A stretch of DNA of 64,000 bases from Streptomyces cyaneus (GTDB taxonomy: Bacteria > Actinomycetota > Actinomycetes > Streptomycetales > Streptomycetaceae), in contig NZ_RQJW01000005.1 of the NCBI RefSeq assembly GCF_004028635.1, positions 620,001 through 684,000 of the forward strand, written 5' to 3'. A program made the position numbers and the translations under genes. Below the pieces are notes generated by a model. That model had not been told where the DNA came from. It saw only the letters and a program-made list of their open reading frames with translations, and did no database searches. How positions within the stretch are numbered: position 1 is the stretch's first letter; each line of letters opens with the position of its first letter. This document shows, one piece after another, positions 8,774-16,535 of the stretch.

Positions 8774-8961
8774 GTCATCCCTGGCGCTCTTCCGGCCTGT
8801 CCAACTGCGGTACGGAACGCGGCATATGACAGTGGCCGACTCCCACGCGGCGTGGCTCACACCATTCCGTTGCGCCGCCGACTACCGCTATGGTCCCCGT
8901 CGGTGGATCGAGGTCCCTCGTTCGCACCATGCCCTCGGGGGGAGGGAAGGAACTCAAGACG

Positions 8962-10263
8962 ATGCCCCTACCCATACCGCGGCAGAGAGCGATCCCGGCC
9001 GTGGAGAGTGGTCAGGCGCCGGCCGCGTCCCCAGGCGGCACCTCCGAGGAAGAGGCCCCGCGTAAGGAAGAGACGGTCGAGAACACCACCCACACCAACC
9101 TGACGCTGCTGCTGATCGAGGACGATCCCGGCGGCTCGGCGATCGTGCCCGAGCTGCTCGACTCGGCCGGCAAGCCCATCCGCGTGCGCACCGCCCGCAA
9201 CCTCACCGAGGCCGAGCGGCTGCTGACCGACGACGTCCACTGCATCCTGCTGGACCTCGCCCTCGCGGCGCCCGGCCGGGTCGCCGACGACGACGAGCTG
9301 GCCGTGCTCAAGCACGTCCTGGAGCTCGCGCCCCGGCATGCCGTCCTCGCGCTCACCGCCTCGGGCGACGCCGAGCGCGGCGCGGAGGCCGTGCGGGTCG
9401 GCGCCCAGGACTACCTCTTCCGGGACGAGCTGGACGGGCGGCTGCTGAGCCGGGCGATCCGGTACGCCGTTGAGCGGAAACGTTCCGACACGGCCGAGCG
9501 GCGCCTTGCCGAGGGCCGCATGCGGGCGCAGGAGAACCGTCGGCTGGAACGCGGCCTGCTGCCTACGCCGCTGCTGGAGGGCTCCTCGCTGCGGTTCGCC
9601 GCGCGGTATCGGCCCGGGCGTTCGCGTGCGCTGCTGGGCGGTGACTTCTACGACGTCGTCCGCACCGCCGACGGCACCGTGCACGCCATGATCGGCGACG
9701 TCTGCGGGCACGGGCCCGACGAGGCGGCGCTCGGCGTGGAGCTGCGGATCGCCTGGCGGGCGCTGACGCTGGCCGGGCTGTGCGGGGACGCCCTGCTGGG
9801 GACGCTTCAGCAGGTCCTCGAGCACGAGCGGGCCGACGACGAGATCTTCGCGACCCTCTGCACGGTGGACATCGCGCCTGACGGCCGTCGGGCGGGGCTG
9901 TGCCTGGCGGGACATCCGTCCCCGCTGCTGGCCCGGCCCGGACGGCCCGCGCAGTTGTTGCCGTACGACAACAACGGGCCCGCGCTCGGGCTGCTGCCCG
10001 GGGCTCGGTGGCCGCGGATGGAGGTCAAGCTGGGGGCGGAGTGGAGTCTGATGCTCTACACCGACGGCTTGATCGAGGGGCGTATCGGTGAGGGCCGGGA
10101 ACGGCTCGGCCAGGACGGCATGGTGGAGATGGTGCGGCGACAGCTCTCCGAGGGCTTGCGCGGAGAGGCGCTGCTGCGGGCCTCGGTCAATGAGGTGCGG
10201 GACCTCAACGGGGGCGAGCTGACGGACGACGTGGCTGTGCTGTTGCTCGACCGGACCGTGTGA
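8962..10263 (+). CDS. Response regulator fused to PP2C (SpoIIE-type) phosphatase
   Basis: A 433-residue two-domain signalling protein. Residues ~45-170 form a receiver domain (IEDDPGG acidic pair at 54-55, phospho-acceptor Asp98 in CILLDLAL, Thr133). The usual receiver Lys is replaced by Arg155 (DYLFRDEL). Residues ~190-430 are a PPM/SpoIIE Ser/Thr phosphatase with metal ligands in LLGGDFYDV, GDVCGHGPDEA, YTDGLIEG and LTDDVAVLL. Family role: dephosphorylates anti-sigma-factor antagonists in partner-switching cascades. I chose the ATG at 8962 (GGAAGGAA 9 bases upstream); ATGs at 8890 and 8929 are in frame. No kinase, anti-sigma or antagonist gene is adjacent. Confidence 0.88.
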   Translation: MPLPIPRQRAIPAVESGQAPAASPGGTSEEEAPRKEETVENTTHTNLTLLLIEDDPGGSAIVPELLDSAGKPIRVRTARNLTEAERLLTDDVHCILLDLALAAPGRVADDDELAVLKHVLELAPRHAVLALTASGDAERGAEAVRVGAQDYLFRDELDGRLLSRAIRYAVERKRSDTAERRLAEGRMRAQENRRLERGLLPTPLLEGSSLRFAARYRPGRSRALLGGDFYDVVRTADGTVHAMIGDVCGHGPDEAALGVELRIAWRALTLAGLCGDALLGTLQQVLEHERADDEIFATLCTVDIAPDGRRAGLCLAGHPSPLLARPGRPAQLLPYDNNGPALGLLPGARWPRMEVKLGAEWSLMLYTDGLIEGRIGEGRERLGQDGMVEMVRRQLSEGLRGEALLRASVNEVRDLNGGELTDDVAVLLLDRTV

Positions 10264-10312
10264 TCGGATACCCGCCGGTGCGTTCGGGTCATATGCCGAC
10301 TGCGGGGCCGTG

Positions 10313-10372
10313 GTGGGCTGGTCGCGCCCACGCGGCGGAGCCGCATATCGACACAGCCCCGCGCCCCTGAGG
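10313..10372. repeat. Dispersed Streptomyces intergenic repeat
   Basis: The stretch with CGCGGCGGAGCCGCATAT followed by ACAGCCCCGCGCCCCT resembles a repeat I recognise from the intergenic regions of many Streptomyces genomes. It follows the phosphatase gene, and CGGCGGAGCCG within it can fold, so it may also help terminate transcription. Confidence 0.5.
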
Positions 10373-10417
10373 GCGATGCCGCTCAGCGGCGTTGATCAAC
10401 AGCGGTCATTCCGTTGA

Positions 10418-10768
10418 TCAGCGACCGCCGTTCCACGGGCCGTACGGGCCGTCGCTGCTGGAGCCCTTTCTGCTGCGGCCCCCGCCCGGAAGTCCCTTGA
10501 TCGCCGGGCGTACGTCGACCATGTACACGATCGTCGCGATGAGGCCGATGATCGGCAGGAACGACAGGATGTTGAAGATCAGGTTCACGATGAAGGCGAG
10601 CCCGAGGATGATCAGCCAGAACGGCTTGGACTGCTTGTCCGCCGCGCGATAGGCGTCCTCACGGCGCGTGGCCGCGTCGATCAGCGCGAAGCCGCTGAAA
10701 AGGATCAGGGCCATGCTCAACAGCCACATGAACCCCGCGAAGCCCTGCATCAGCACAACGTCCACCAC
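10418..10768 (-). CDS. DUF2516 family small membrane protein
   Basis: A 116-residue protein with two or three membrane helices (FMWLLSMALILFSGFALIDA near the start, then FWLIILGLAFIVNLIF and FLPIIGLIATIVYMVDV). A basic Gly/Ser-rich tail follows. The motif AATRREDAYRAADKQSKPFW between helices is characteristic of DUF2516, an actinobacterial family without known function. The longest start is GTG at 10768; an ATG at 10750 (MQGFAGF) is equally plausible, and neither has a clear ribosome site. It lies downstream of the HBHA-like gene, separated from it by a hairpin. Confidence 0.8.
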   Translation of the reverse strand: MVDVVLMQGFAGFMWLLSMALILFSGFALIDAATRREDAYRAADKQSKPFWLIILGLAFIVNLIFNILSFLPIIGLIATIVYMVDVRPAIKGLPGGGRSRKGSSSDGPYGPWNGGR

Positions 10769-10829
10769 CTGATTCGGCTCGTACCTACGCGGTCACCGTA
10801 CCCGCAACCGCAGGCCCGCTACCCGAACA

Positions 10830-10862
10830 ACGGGCCGAGCACTGGGTAAGTGCCCGGCCCGT
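10830..10862. terminator. Hairpin terminator after the HBHA-like gene
   Basis: ACGGGCCGAGCACT and AGTGCCCGGCCCGT form a 14-bp stem with one mismatch around a GGGTA loop. It sits 30 bp beyond the stop of the leftward HBHA-like gene and before the DUF2516 gene. Confidence 0.7.
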
Positions 10863-10891
10863 GTCCAACCGCTCTTCTTCACCCGTCCGTG

Positions 10892-11584
10892 TTACTTGGC
10901 GGGCGGAGTCGTCTTCTTGGCGGTGGTCTTGCGGGTCGTGGTCTTCTTGGCGGTGGTCTTCTTCGCCGGGGCGGCCTCCGCGGCGGGCTGGGTCTCGACG
11001 GGCTTGGCCTCGGCCTTGTCCTCCTTGACCTCGACCGGCTCGGCCTTCGGCTCGACGGCGACCGCGAGCTCCTCGATCTCCTCGGCGGCCTCGCCGCGCC
11101 AGGTCTTCACGGCCTGCTCGCCGTGCTCGGCGACCTTCTCGTAGGCCTCGCGGGCCTTCACGGCGTACTCGGCGGCGACGCCGACGGTGCGCAGCGCGAG
11201 GTCCTGGGCGCCCTCGCCGAACTTCTTCAGGTCGGCGTCGATGCTGCTGCCGAACTTCTTGAAGTCCGCATCCAGGTTGCTGCCGAACTTCTTGATGTCG
11301 GCGTCCAGGCTGCCGATGAACTCGTTGACCTTGGCCTGGATGCTCTCCTGCGCCTCCTTGGCCTTGGCACCGGCCTCCTTGGCGCGAGCTGCGGCCTTCT
11401 CCTGGACGGCCTTCGGGTCGGTGTTGCGAACGGCGTCGATCCGGGCCGGCGCCTCGGCGCGCAGCTGCTCCACCAGGCCGGGCACCTTCTTGGCCTGCTG
11501 CAGGGCCAGGTCGGCGGTGCCGGCGGCGAAGTAGAACGGGGTCGGGTCGCTGAAAGTCTTACGCAGGTCGTCGGTGATGGCCAT
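10892..11584 (-). CDS. HBHA-like protein with Lys/Ala-rich tail
   Basis: A 230-residue mostly helical protein resembling mycobacterial heparin-binding hemagglutinin in layout. The N-terminal MAITDDLRKTFSDPTPFYFAAG is followed by a long amphipathic helix region. Three near-identical 11-residue units (LDADIKKFGSN, LDADFKKFGSS, IDADLKKFGEG) lie at ~105-140. The final ~30 residues are Lys/Thr/Ala repeats (AKKTT, RKTTAKK) typical of DNA- or polyanion-binding tails. No signal peptide is present. In Streptomyces its function is unproven; nucleoid or membrane association are both possible. The XRE regulator lies immediately upstream (72-bp gap), so the two may be co-transcribed. Confidence 0.8.
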   Translation of the reverse strand: MAITDDLRKTFSDPTPFYFAAGTADLALQQAKKVPGLVEQLRAEAPARIDAVRNTDPKAVQEKAAARAKEAGAKAKEAQESIQAKVNEFIGSLDADIKKFGSNLDADFKKFGSSIDADLKKFGEGAQDLALRTVGVAAEYAVKAREAYEKVAEHGEQAVKTWRGEAAEEIEELAVAVEPKAEPVEVKEDKAEAKPVETQPAAEAAPAKKTTAKKTTTRKTTAKKTTPPAK

Positions 11585-11655
11585 GGTGATGGTCCTCCCG
11601 GGTTGCTTCGAGGTGAGGGTTTTGGGTCCCGCGGTCGGCCTGCCGGTGCGTGTGG

Positions 11656-12291
11656 TCAGCCGGCCGACTGCTGGGGGTCGTTCGGGTTCTCCGGGGCGGC
11701 GTCGTTGCCGTCGGACGTATGGGGTGTGCGGGTCGTGCGGGTCGCTCGCGTCGTGCGGGTGCGGCGCGCGGCGGGCTTGCGGTGTACGGCGGTGTCACTG
11801 CCCTGAGCGTCCGCCGCACCGTCGGGGTGGCCGTCGCTCGAGACGGCCTCGGCCGACTCGACGGCTTCCACTGCCTCGACAGCACCTACTGCCTCGACAG
11901 CCTCGGCCACCTCGGCAGCCTCACCCGCCTCGGGGGATATCCCGAACCCGTTCTCCTTGCGGAAGGATTCGTAGATCTGGAGCAGCACCTGCTTCTGCCG
12001 CTCGTTCAGCGTGGGATCGGCGAGGATGACGGCACGCGTCTCCACCTCGTCCCGGTCCCGCTCGGCGTCGAGGATGCCGGCCCGGACGTACAGCGTCTCG
12101 GCGGAGATCCGCAGCGCCTTGGCGACCTGCTGCAACACCTCCGCGCTCGGCTTGCGCAGCCCGCGCTCGATCTGGCTCAGATACGGATTGGACACCCCCG
12201 CGGCATCGGCGAGTTGCCGCAGTGACAGCTGCGCGTTGCGCCGCTGCTCACGCAGATACTCACCGAGATTGCCGACGTTGAGCGATGCCAT
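11656..12291 (-). CDS. XRE family transcriptional regulator
   Basis: A 211-residue regulator. Residues ~8-65 form a Cro/CI helix-turn-helix (LREQRRNAQLSLRQLADAAGVSNPYLSQIERG). Residues ~66-120 are a conserved helical extension (LNERQKQVLLQIYESFRKENG). After this comes a low-complexity Glu/Ala/Val stretch (AEAVEAVGAVEAVEAVESAEAV) and a basic Arg/Thr tail. The ATG at 12291 was chosen because GGTGGAGG precedes it closely; an upstream in-frame start at 12309 would overlap that ribosome site. It probably regulates itself and the HBHA-like gene downstream. The tail may bind DNA non-specifically. Confidence 0.88.
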   Translation of the reverse strand: MASLNVGNLGEYLREQRRNAQLSLRQLADAAGVSNPYLSQIERGLRKPSAEVLQQVAKALRISAETLYVRAGILDAERDRDEVETRAVILADPTLNERQKQVLLQIYESFRKENGFGISPEAGEAAEVAEAVEAVGAVEAVEAVESAEAVSSDGHPDGAADAQGSDTAVHRKPAARRTRTTRATRTTRTPHTSDGNDAAPENPNDPQQSAG

Positions 12292-12720
12292 GCCTCCACC
12301 TTGCCTCACCCCCGCTAACTATTGCAAGCACCCGCTTGCAAAAGTGCGCCACGCCACGTGACGGGGGCTCAGATGGAGCAGGCGTGGGTCGGCGTCGAGT
12401 GGGAGTGAGTGGCCCGCGCCCAGGTCGGCTGGGGAGCGGCGATGCCGACGCCTCCGATGCTGCTGTCGCTGGGAGACCCGGGCCGTAGCGACGGGCGGAA
12501 GCACACCGTCGCCGCCCTTCACGGCGCCTCGGTGCGGCTGGTCGAGGATGTCCGGGCCCCGAGCGTCGTGCTGCTGGGGCACTTGCTCGCCGCGCTGATG
12601 GCTTCGCGGTGGCCGGCGGTGTCGGGCCGGGCCGCCCGCCCCTTCCGCAAGGTGGAGTGCTGGAGGGCCTGCCAGGGGCGGCGGTGACGCGGGACCAGGG
12701 TGGCAGCGGCATCTGACCGC

Positions 12721-12918
12721 GCGACGGAGCCCGCCGGGTACGCGGGCGCACCGCTGTGTCCCGCGGAGCGCTCGGCTTCGGCCGCGGCACAGCGTGTCCC
12801 CGACGCCGCCACCGCGGCCGAGCGACGGAGCCCGCCGGGTACGCGGGCGCACCGCCGTGTCCCGCGGAGCGGTCGGCTTCGGCCGCGGCACAGCATGTCC
12901 CCGACGCCGCCACCGCGT
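12721..12918. repeat. Two-copy 101-bp tandem repeat
   Basis: Copies begin at 12721 and 12822 and are identical except for a few substitutions (for example CCGCTGTG versus CCGCCGTG, and AGCGTGTCC versus AGCATGTCC). Each copy contains an imperfect inverted repeat (GCTGTGTCCCGCGG with CCGCGGCACAGC) able to fold into a hairpin. The surrounding 12292-13133 region shows no gene I can support on either strand. Confidence 0.8.
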
Positions 12919-13133
12919 GCTACGCGGCCCCCGACGCTGCACCGAGCTGCTCACGGACCGTACGGACAGTGATCCACATGGCCCGGTGCGAGCCGAGTGC
13001 GACCTGGTGGTGCACTCGCTGCGGCAGCGGGCCGAGCGGGCCGTTCCGCCGCTCCCGCGTGCCCAAATGCGTTGCGATCTTGGGCCGTTTAAGGGCTGGC
13101 TGCGTGCGGTTGACGCCCCGTAGGGTGCCGGCC

Positions 13134-13508
13134 ATGGCTTGTCGAATCTCCGAACTGATCATCCCTAGCCAAGACCCGCAGCAGCTGGCGGCGTTCTGGT
13201 GCGAGGTGCTGGACTTCATCGTGCTCGACCCCGACGACGGCGGCGCGGTGGAGATCGGACCACGAGAAGGGTTCGGCGGATTGCAGCCGACCCTGGTCTT
13301 CATCCCCACCACCGAGCCCAAGGCGGGCAGGCTGCGGATGCACTTCGACGTCAACGCCACCGACCGCGATCAGGACGCCGAACTCGAACGCCTCCTGAAG
13401 CTCGGCGCGCGCCCGGCCGACATCGGACAGAGCGGCGAGGAGCAGTGGCACGTCCTGGCCGACCCCGAGGGCAACGAATTCTGCCTCTTGCGAGCCCGCC
13501 TGAGCTGA
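13134..13508 (+). CDS. VOC family (glyoxalase-like) protein
   Basis: A 124-residue single-domain vicinal-oxygen-chelate protein. It begins CRISELIIPSQDPQQLAAFWCEVLDF, typical of the first beta-alpha-beta-beta-beta module. It ends WHVLADPEGNEFCLLRARLS, where the Glu of the metal site sits in EFC. RMHFDVNATDRDQDAELERL is the conserved second-module start. These Glo_EDI_BRP-like proteins include lyases, dioxygenases and antibiotic-binding resistance proteins; nothing here decides between them. The ATG at 13134 is the natural family start. It is followed by a very strong terminator. Confidence 0.85.
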   Translation: MACRISELIIPSQDPQQLAAFWCEVLDFIVLDPDDGGAVEIGPREGFGGLQPTLVFIPTTEPKAGRLRMHFDVNATDRDQDAELERLLKLGARPADIGQSGEEQWHVLADPEGNEFCLLRARLS

Positions 13509-13536
13509 GCATCGGCCCGCATCGGCAAAGGCCGAA

Positions 13537-13572
13537 ACGACACCCCGTTGAGCACGCTCAACGGGGTGTCGT
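13537..13572. terminator. Perfect 16-bp hairpin terminator
   Basis: ACGACACCCCGTTGAG and CTCAACGGGGTGTCGT form a perfect 16-bp stem around a CACG loop, 28 bp after the VOC gene. It would work in both directions. Confidence 0.9.
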
Positions 13573-13683
13573 CATAAGGACCACCAGGAAGCTGCGGACG
13601 CGATCCGCCACATCCAGGACGTGGTCCGCAAGGCGGACGGGACGGTCCTACGTATCTGGCGGGAGGAACCGGCACGGTCGTAG
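13573..13683 (+). pseudogene. Possible gene remnant (C-terminal end, no start)
   Basis: Right after the terminator, one forward frame reads protein-like sequence for ~35 codons (KDHQEAADAIRHIQDVV, then GTVLRIWREEPARS and a TAG at 13681). It has good charge balance and helical periodicity, but no start codon or ribosome site and no continuation upstream. I do not recognise the family. It could be the tail of a deleted gene or a chance frame. Confidence 0.3.
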
Positions 13684-13817
13684 CAGCCGCAGCGCCGATA
13701 CCCACTTTTTTGTGGGTACTTGGCAGCGCTCCGCCCCCGTCCGACCCTGGATACGGGTGATCGACGAGGCGCAGGACGCGCCCGGCAGTCGTACGACGGA
13801 CGGAGGTGGCCTACAGG

Positions 13818-14165
13818 TCAGGAGGCCGACTGGGTCTCGGCCAGTCGCTCCAGGCGGCGGTGGCCCCAGTCGGAGAGCGGGCCGAGAGCCTCGGCCAGGT
13901 CACGGCCGAACCCGGTCAGGGAGTACACGGTCTTCAGCGGCAGGACGTCGTACACCTCACGGTGCACCAGACCGTCCGTCTCCATCTCGCGCAGGGCCTG
14001 GGTCAGCACCTTCTCGCTGAGGCCCGGCAGTCGGCGGCGCAGTTCCGCCGGGCGGAGCGGGCCGGACTCCAGCAGCCACAGCAGCGACGTCTTCCACTTG
14101 CCGTCGATCACGGCGATCGCGGCGGTCACCCCGCAGACGTTCGGGTCATGGCGCCGACGCGTCAT
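13818..14165 (-). CDS. HxlR family transcriptional regulator
   Basis: A 115-residue winged-helix regulator of the HxlR/MarR-like type. Seen: CGVTAAIAVIDGKWKTSLLWLL (helix 1-2), LRPAELRRRLPGLSEKVLTQALREME (recognition helix) and the wing HREVYDVLPLKTVYSLT. The single Cys near the N-terminus (CGVTAA) occupies the position used for redox or aldehyde sensing in this family. It is divergent from the reductase gene (59-bp gap), the common layout in which an HxlR protein represses the enzyme beside it. Confidence 0.9.
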   Translation of the reverse strand: MTRRRHDPNVCGVTAAIAVIDGKWKTSLLWLLESGPLRPAELRRRLPGLSEKVLTQALREMETDGLVHREVYDVLPLKTVYSLTGFGRDLAEALGPLSDWGHRRLERLAETQSAS

Positions 14166-14224
14166 ACCCCCACCCCTTTTGTCAGCAATTCATCAACTAT
14201 CGCCACCCTACAGGGAGTTCAGTC

Positions 14225-15157
14225 ATGCCTGCCTACGACCACGATTCCACCGCTACCCCCACCTCCACCCCCACTGTCACCGTCATCGGTCTCGGGCCGA
14301 TGGGCCGGGCCCTGGCCGGGGCGTTCCTGGACGCGGGGCTGCGGGTCACCGTCTGGAACCGCACGCCGGGGCGGGACCGGGAGCTCGTGGCCCGCGGTGC
14401 CACGGCGGCCGCGTCGCCGGCAGAGGCGGTCGCCGCCGGTGCGCTGACCGTCGTCTGCGTGGTCAACTACGACGCCGCCGACGCCGTCCTGCGGCAGGAC
14501 GCGGTCACCGACGCGCTCAAGGGCCGTACGGTCGTGAACCTGACCGCCGACACCCCGGCGCGGGCCCGGGACGCGGCGCACTGGGCGGCCGCGCACGGCA
14601 TCCGCTATCTGGACGGCGCGATCATGTCGATGACCACGACCATCGGGACACCCGACGCGGTGGTCATCTACAGCGGTCCGGAGGAGCTCTACCGCGAGCA
14701 CCGCCCCGTCCTCGACACCCTGGGCGGCACCCACACCCACCTCGGCGAGGACATCGGCCGGGCCGCCGCCTACGACATCGCCCTGCTCGACATCTTCTGG
14801 ACGGCGATGGCCGGCTACGCACACGCCCTGGCCGTGGCACGCGCCGAGGGCATCACCGCACGGGAGCTCCTCCCCCTCGCCCAGGGCATCGGCGCGATCC
14901 TGTCGCCGCTGTTCGAGGAGTTCGCGGGCGACGTCGACGACGGCACCTACTCCGGCGAACTCAACCCGATCACCTCCGCCGTGTCCTCCATGGCCCACAT
15001 CGTCGAGGCCTCCGAGTCCCACGGCATCGAGGCGGGCGTGATCCGCGCCGCCGAAGGACTGGCCCGCCGGGTCGTCGCCCTCGGCCACGGGACGGACGGC
15101 TTCATGCGGGTCACCGAACTGCTGGGCCGCTCCCGCGCCGCCCACTCCCGGCAGTGA
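14225..15157 (+). CDS. Imine reductase-like NAD(P)-dependent oxidoreductase
   Basis: A 310-residue beta-hydroxyacid-dehydrogenase-fold enzyme. The N-terminal Rossmann motif VIGLGPMGRALAGAF (20-34), with WNRTPGR after strand 2, indicates NADPH preference. YLDGAIMSMTTTIG (128-141) is the imine-reductase (IRED) signature rather than that of hydroxyisobutyrate dehydrogenases. Asp184 in YDIALL sits where R-selective IREDs carry their catalytic Asp. The C-terminal helical domain is complete. It reduces C=N bonds in the family; its natural substrate is unknown. The divergent HxlR gene is the probable regulator. The last 47 bp overlap the convergent HAD gene. Confidence 0.85.
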   Translation: MPAYDHDSTATPTSTPTVTVIGLGPMGRALAGAFLDAGLRVTVWNRTPGRDRELVARGATAAASPAEAVAAGALTVVCVVNYDAADAVLRQDAVTDALKGRTVVNLTADTPARARDAAHWAAAHGIRYLDGAIMSMTTTIGTPDAVVIYSGPEELYREHRPVLDTLGGTHTHLGEDIGRAAAYDIALLDIFWTAMAGYAHALAVARAEGITARELLPLAQGIGAILSPLFEEFAGDVDDGTYSGELNPITSAVSSMAHIVEASESHGIEAGVIRAAEGLARRVVALGHGTDGFMRVTELLGRSRAAHSRQ

Positions 15158-15647
15158 TCCATTCCTCCATGACGTCGAAGTCCCGGGCGGTGAGGCCGTA
15201 GCGGTGGTCGACACGGTGGAGGAGGGCGGGCGCGGGGTGGTGGGCGGCCACCCAGGCCCGGTCGGTGTCGGTCACCTCGTCGTCCACCCAGACGAAGGGA
15301 CGCCCCGCGGCCCAGGCCACGATTGTCCGCGTTTTCCAAGTCAGGCCACGGGGCCCGAGCGGGGGTTCCACACCCTCGTCCGGCCAGTCCACCACCGGCA
15401 GCGGGGGCAGGCCGAGCCAGGGCGCGACGACGTCGTTCGCGTCGTCCATCCAGGTCGTGGCCCACACCAGCTCGCAGCCGATCGCCGCGAGCCGCGCCAG
15501 CCGGACGCCGAGCGCGGGGTCGGCGCGGGTGAGGAGGGGTTGGTCGGCGGCCGACTGCGGCAGCGGGAAGCGGGGCTCGTGCACCGGGTACGGCCGCTCC
15601 GACCCGAAGGGGATCAGCGTCCCGTCGATGTCGATGAAGAGGAGCAT
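15111..15647 (-). CDS. HAD-like hydrolase domain protein
   Basis: A ~178-residue protein with HAD motif I LLFIDIDGTLIPFG near the N-terminus, motif II in LVWATTWMDDAN and an acidic motif IV in FVWVDDEVTDTDRAW. This is the cap-less group common in actinobacteria, often annotated as a hypothetical phosphatase. The second of two in-frame starts (15647, immediately before LLFIDIDG) was preferred; the other is 15 bp upstream (15662). The 3' end overlaps the convergent imine-reductase gene by 47 bp. The substrate is unknown. Confidence 0.8.
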   Translation of the reverse strand: MLLFIDIDGTLIPFGSERPYPVHEPRFPLPQSAADQPLLTRADPALGVRLARLAAIGCELVWATTWMDDANDVVAPWLGLPPLPVVDWPDEGVEPPLGPRGLTWKTRTIVAWAAGRPFVWVDDEVTDTDRAWVAAHHPAPALLHRVDHRYGLTARDFDVMEEWITAGSGRRGSGPAVR

Positions 15648-15740
15648 GGGGGAGAGGAGCATGGGGGAACAGGATCGGCCCCTGGCCGCCGTAGCGAAAG
15701 CGGCATGGGGAAAAGGCCTGCTCAGCCCTCGACCGCCTAC

Positions 15741-16364
15741 TCAGCCCTCGAACCCCTCCTGCGCAAGAATCTTGTCGATGCGTGCCCGGTGCGCCTCCTC
15801 CCAGGCGTCCAGGGTCTCGGCGGCTTCCTTGGCCAGCTTGGCCCGGGCCGCCGTCAGGATCTCCTCGCGGCGGGCGCCCGGCACGACCACGACGCCCTCC
15901 TCGTCGGCCACCACGACGTCCCCCGCGTCGACCGCCACACCCCCGCACCGCACCCGCTCGTTCAACGGCCGTACGACCGACTTGCCACCCGGGATCGGGA
16001 TGACACCCCGTGCGAACACCGGGAACCCCATCTCCCGCACCTCCGACAGGTCCCGGATCAGCCCGTCGGCGACGAACCCGGCGACACCCCGGCGGCGGGC
16101 GACGGCGCAGACGTTCCCGCCGGCCAGCGCGTAGTCCAGGTCGCCCGACTCCACCACCACGACCGATCCGGGCTCGGCACGGTGGATGGCCGCGTGCAGC
16201 ATGAGGTTGTCCCCGGGCGGGCACGACACGGTGAACGCCGGTCCGGCGATGCGCGGGACCGGGGCCCACAGCGGGCGGATACCGATGTCCATCACCTGGC
16301 CGCGGCCCAGCAGGTCGGCGAGGGTGGTCGTGGGAATGCCCTGAAATTCGGTCGTGGCAGTCAT
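15741..16364 (-). CDS. RraA-like / 4-hydroxy-4-methyl-2-oxoglutarate aldolase family protein
   Basis: A 207-residue RraA-fold protein. The central GGNVCAVARRRGVAGFVADGLIRD carries the Gly-rich loop and the Arg-Asp pair that bind pyruvate and Mg2+ in HMG/CHA aldolases. VDAGDVVVADEEGVVVVP is the conserved C-terminal sheet. Members either cleave 4-hydroxy-4-methyl-2-oxoglutarate or act as dimethylmenaquinone-methyltransferase-like proteins; the aldolase role is more likely given the intact loop. The ATG at 16364 is the family start. It is unlinked to catabolic genes, so no pathway can be assigned. Confidence 0.82.
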   Translation of the reverse strand: MTATTEFQGIPTTTLADLLGRGQVMDIGIRPLWAPVPRIAGPAFTVSCPPGDNLMLHAAIHRAEPGSVVVVESGDLDYALAGGNVCAVARRRGVAGFVADGLIRDLSEVREMGFPVFARGVIPIPGGKSVVRPLNERVRCGGVAVDAGDVVVADEEGVVVVPGARREEILTAARAKLAKEAAETLDAWEEAHRARIDKILAQEGFEG

Positions 16365-16511
16365 ACAAAAAAGCTACAGTCACGACCATGACTGCCGGGT
16401 CGGCCATGTGCCGTGAGCGAGTTGGGTGTTGCCCGGCCTCTGAGTGAGGCCGCGGCGGCGGGCCAGGAGCCCGCCTCTTTCTCTTCGCCTTCCCTCCGTA
16501 CGGAATCAGCG

Positions 16512-16535
16512 ACAGAGAAAGAGAAAGAGAAAGAA
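16512..16535. repeat. AGAGAA microsatellite before the fusion gene start
   Basis: About four AGAGAA-like hexamers (GAGAAAGAGAAAGAGAAAGAA) abut the TTG start at 16536. The tract is purine-only and could act as the ribosome-binding region. Confidence 0.6.

Noticed and set aside
12409..12687. A 92-residue forward frame upstream of the VOC gene
   Set aside because: No ribosome site and no recognisable domain. Codon pattern is no better than the opposite strand.
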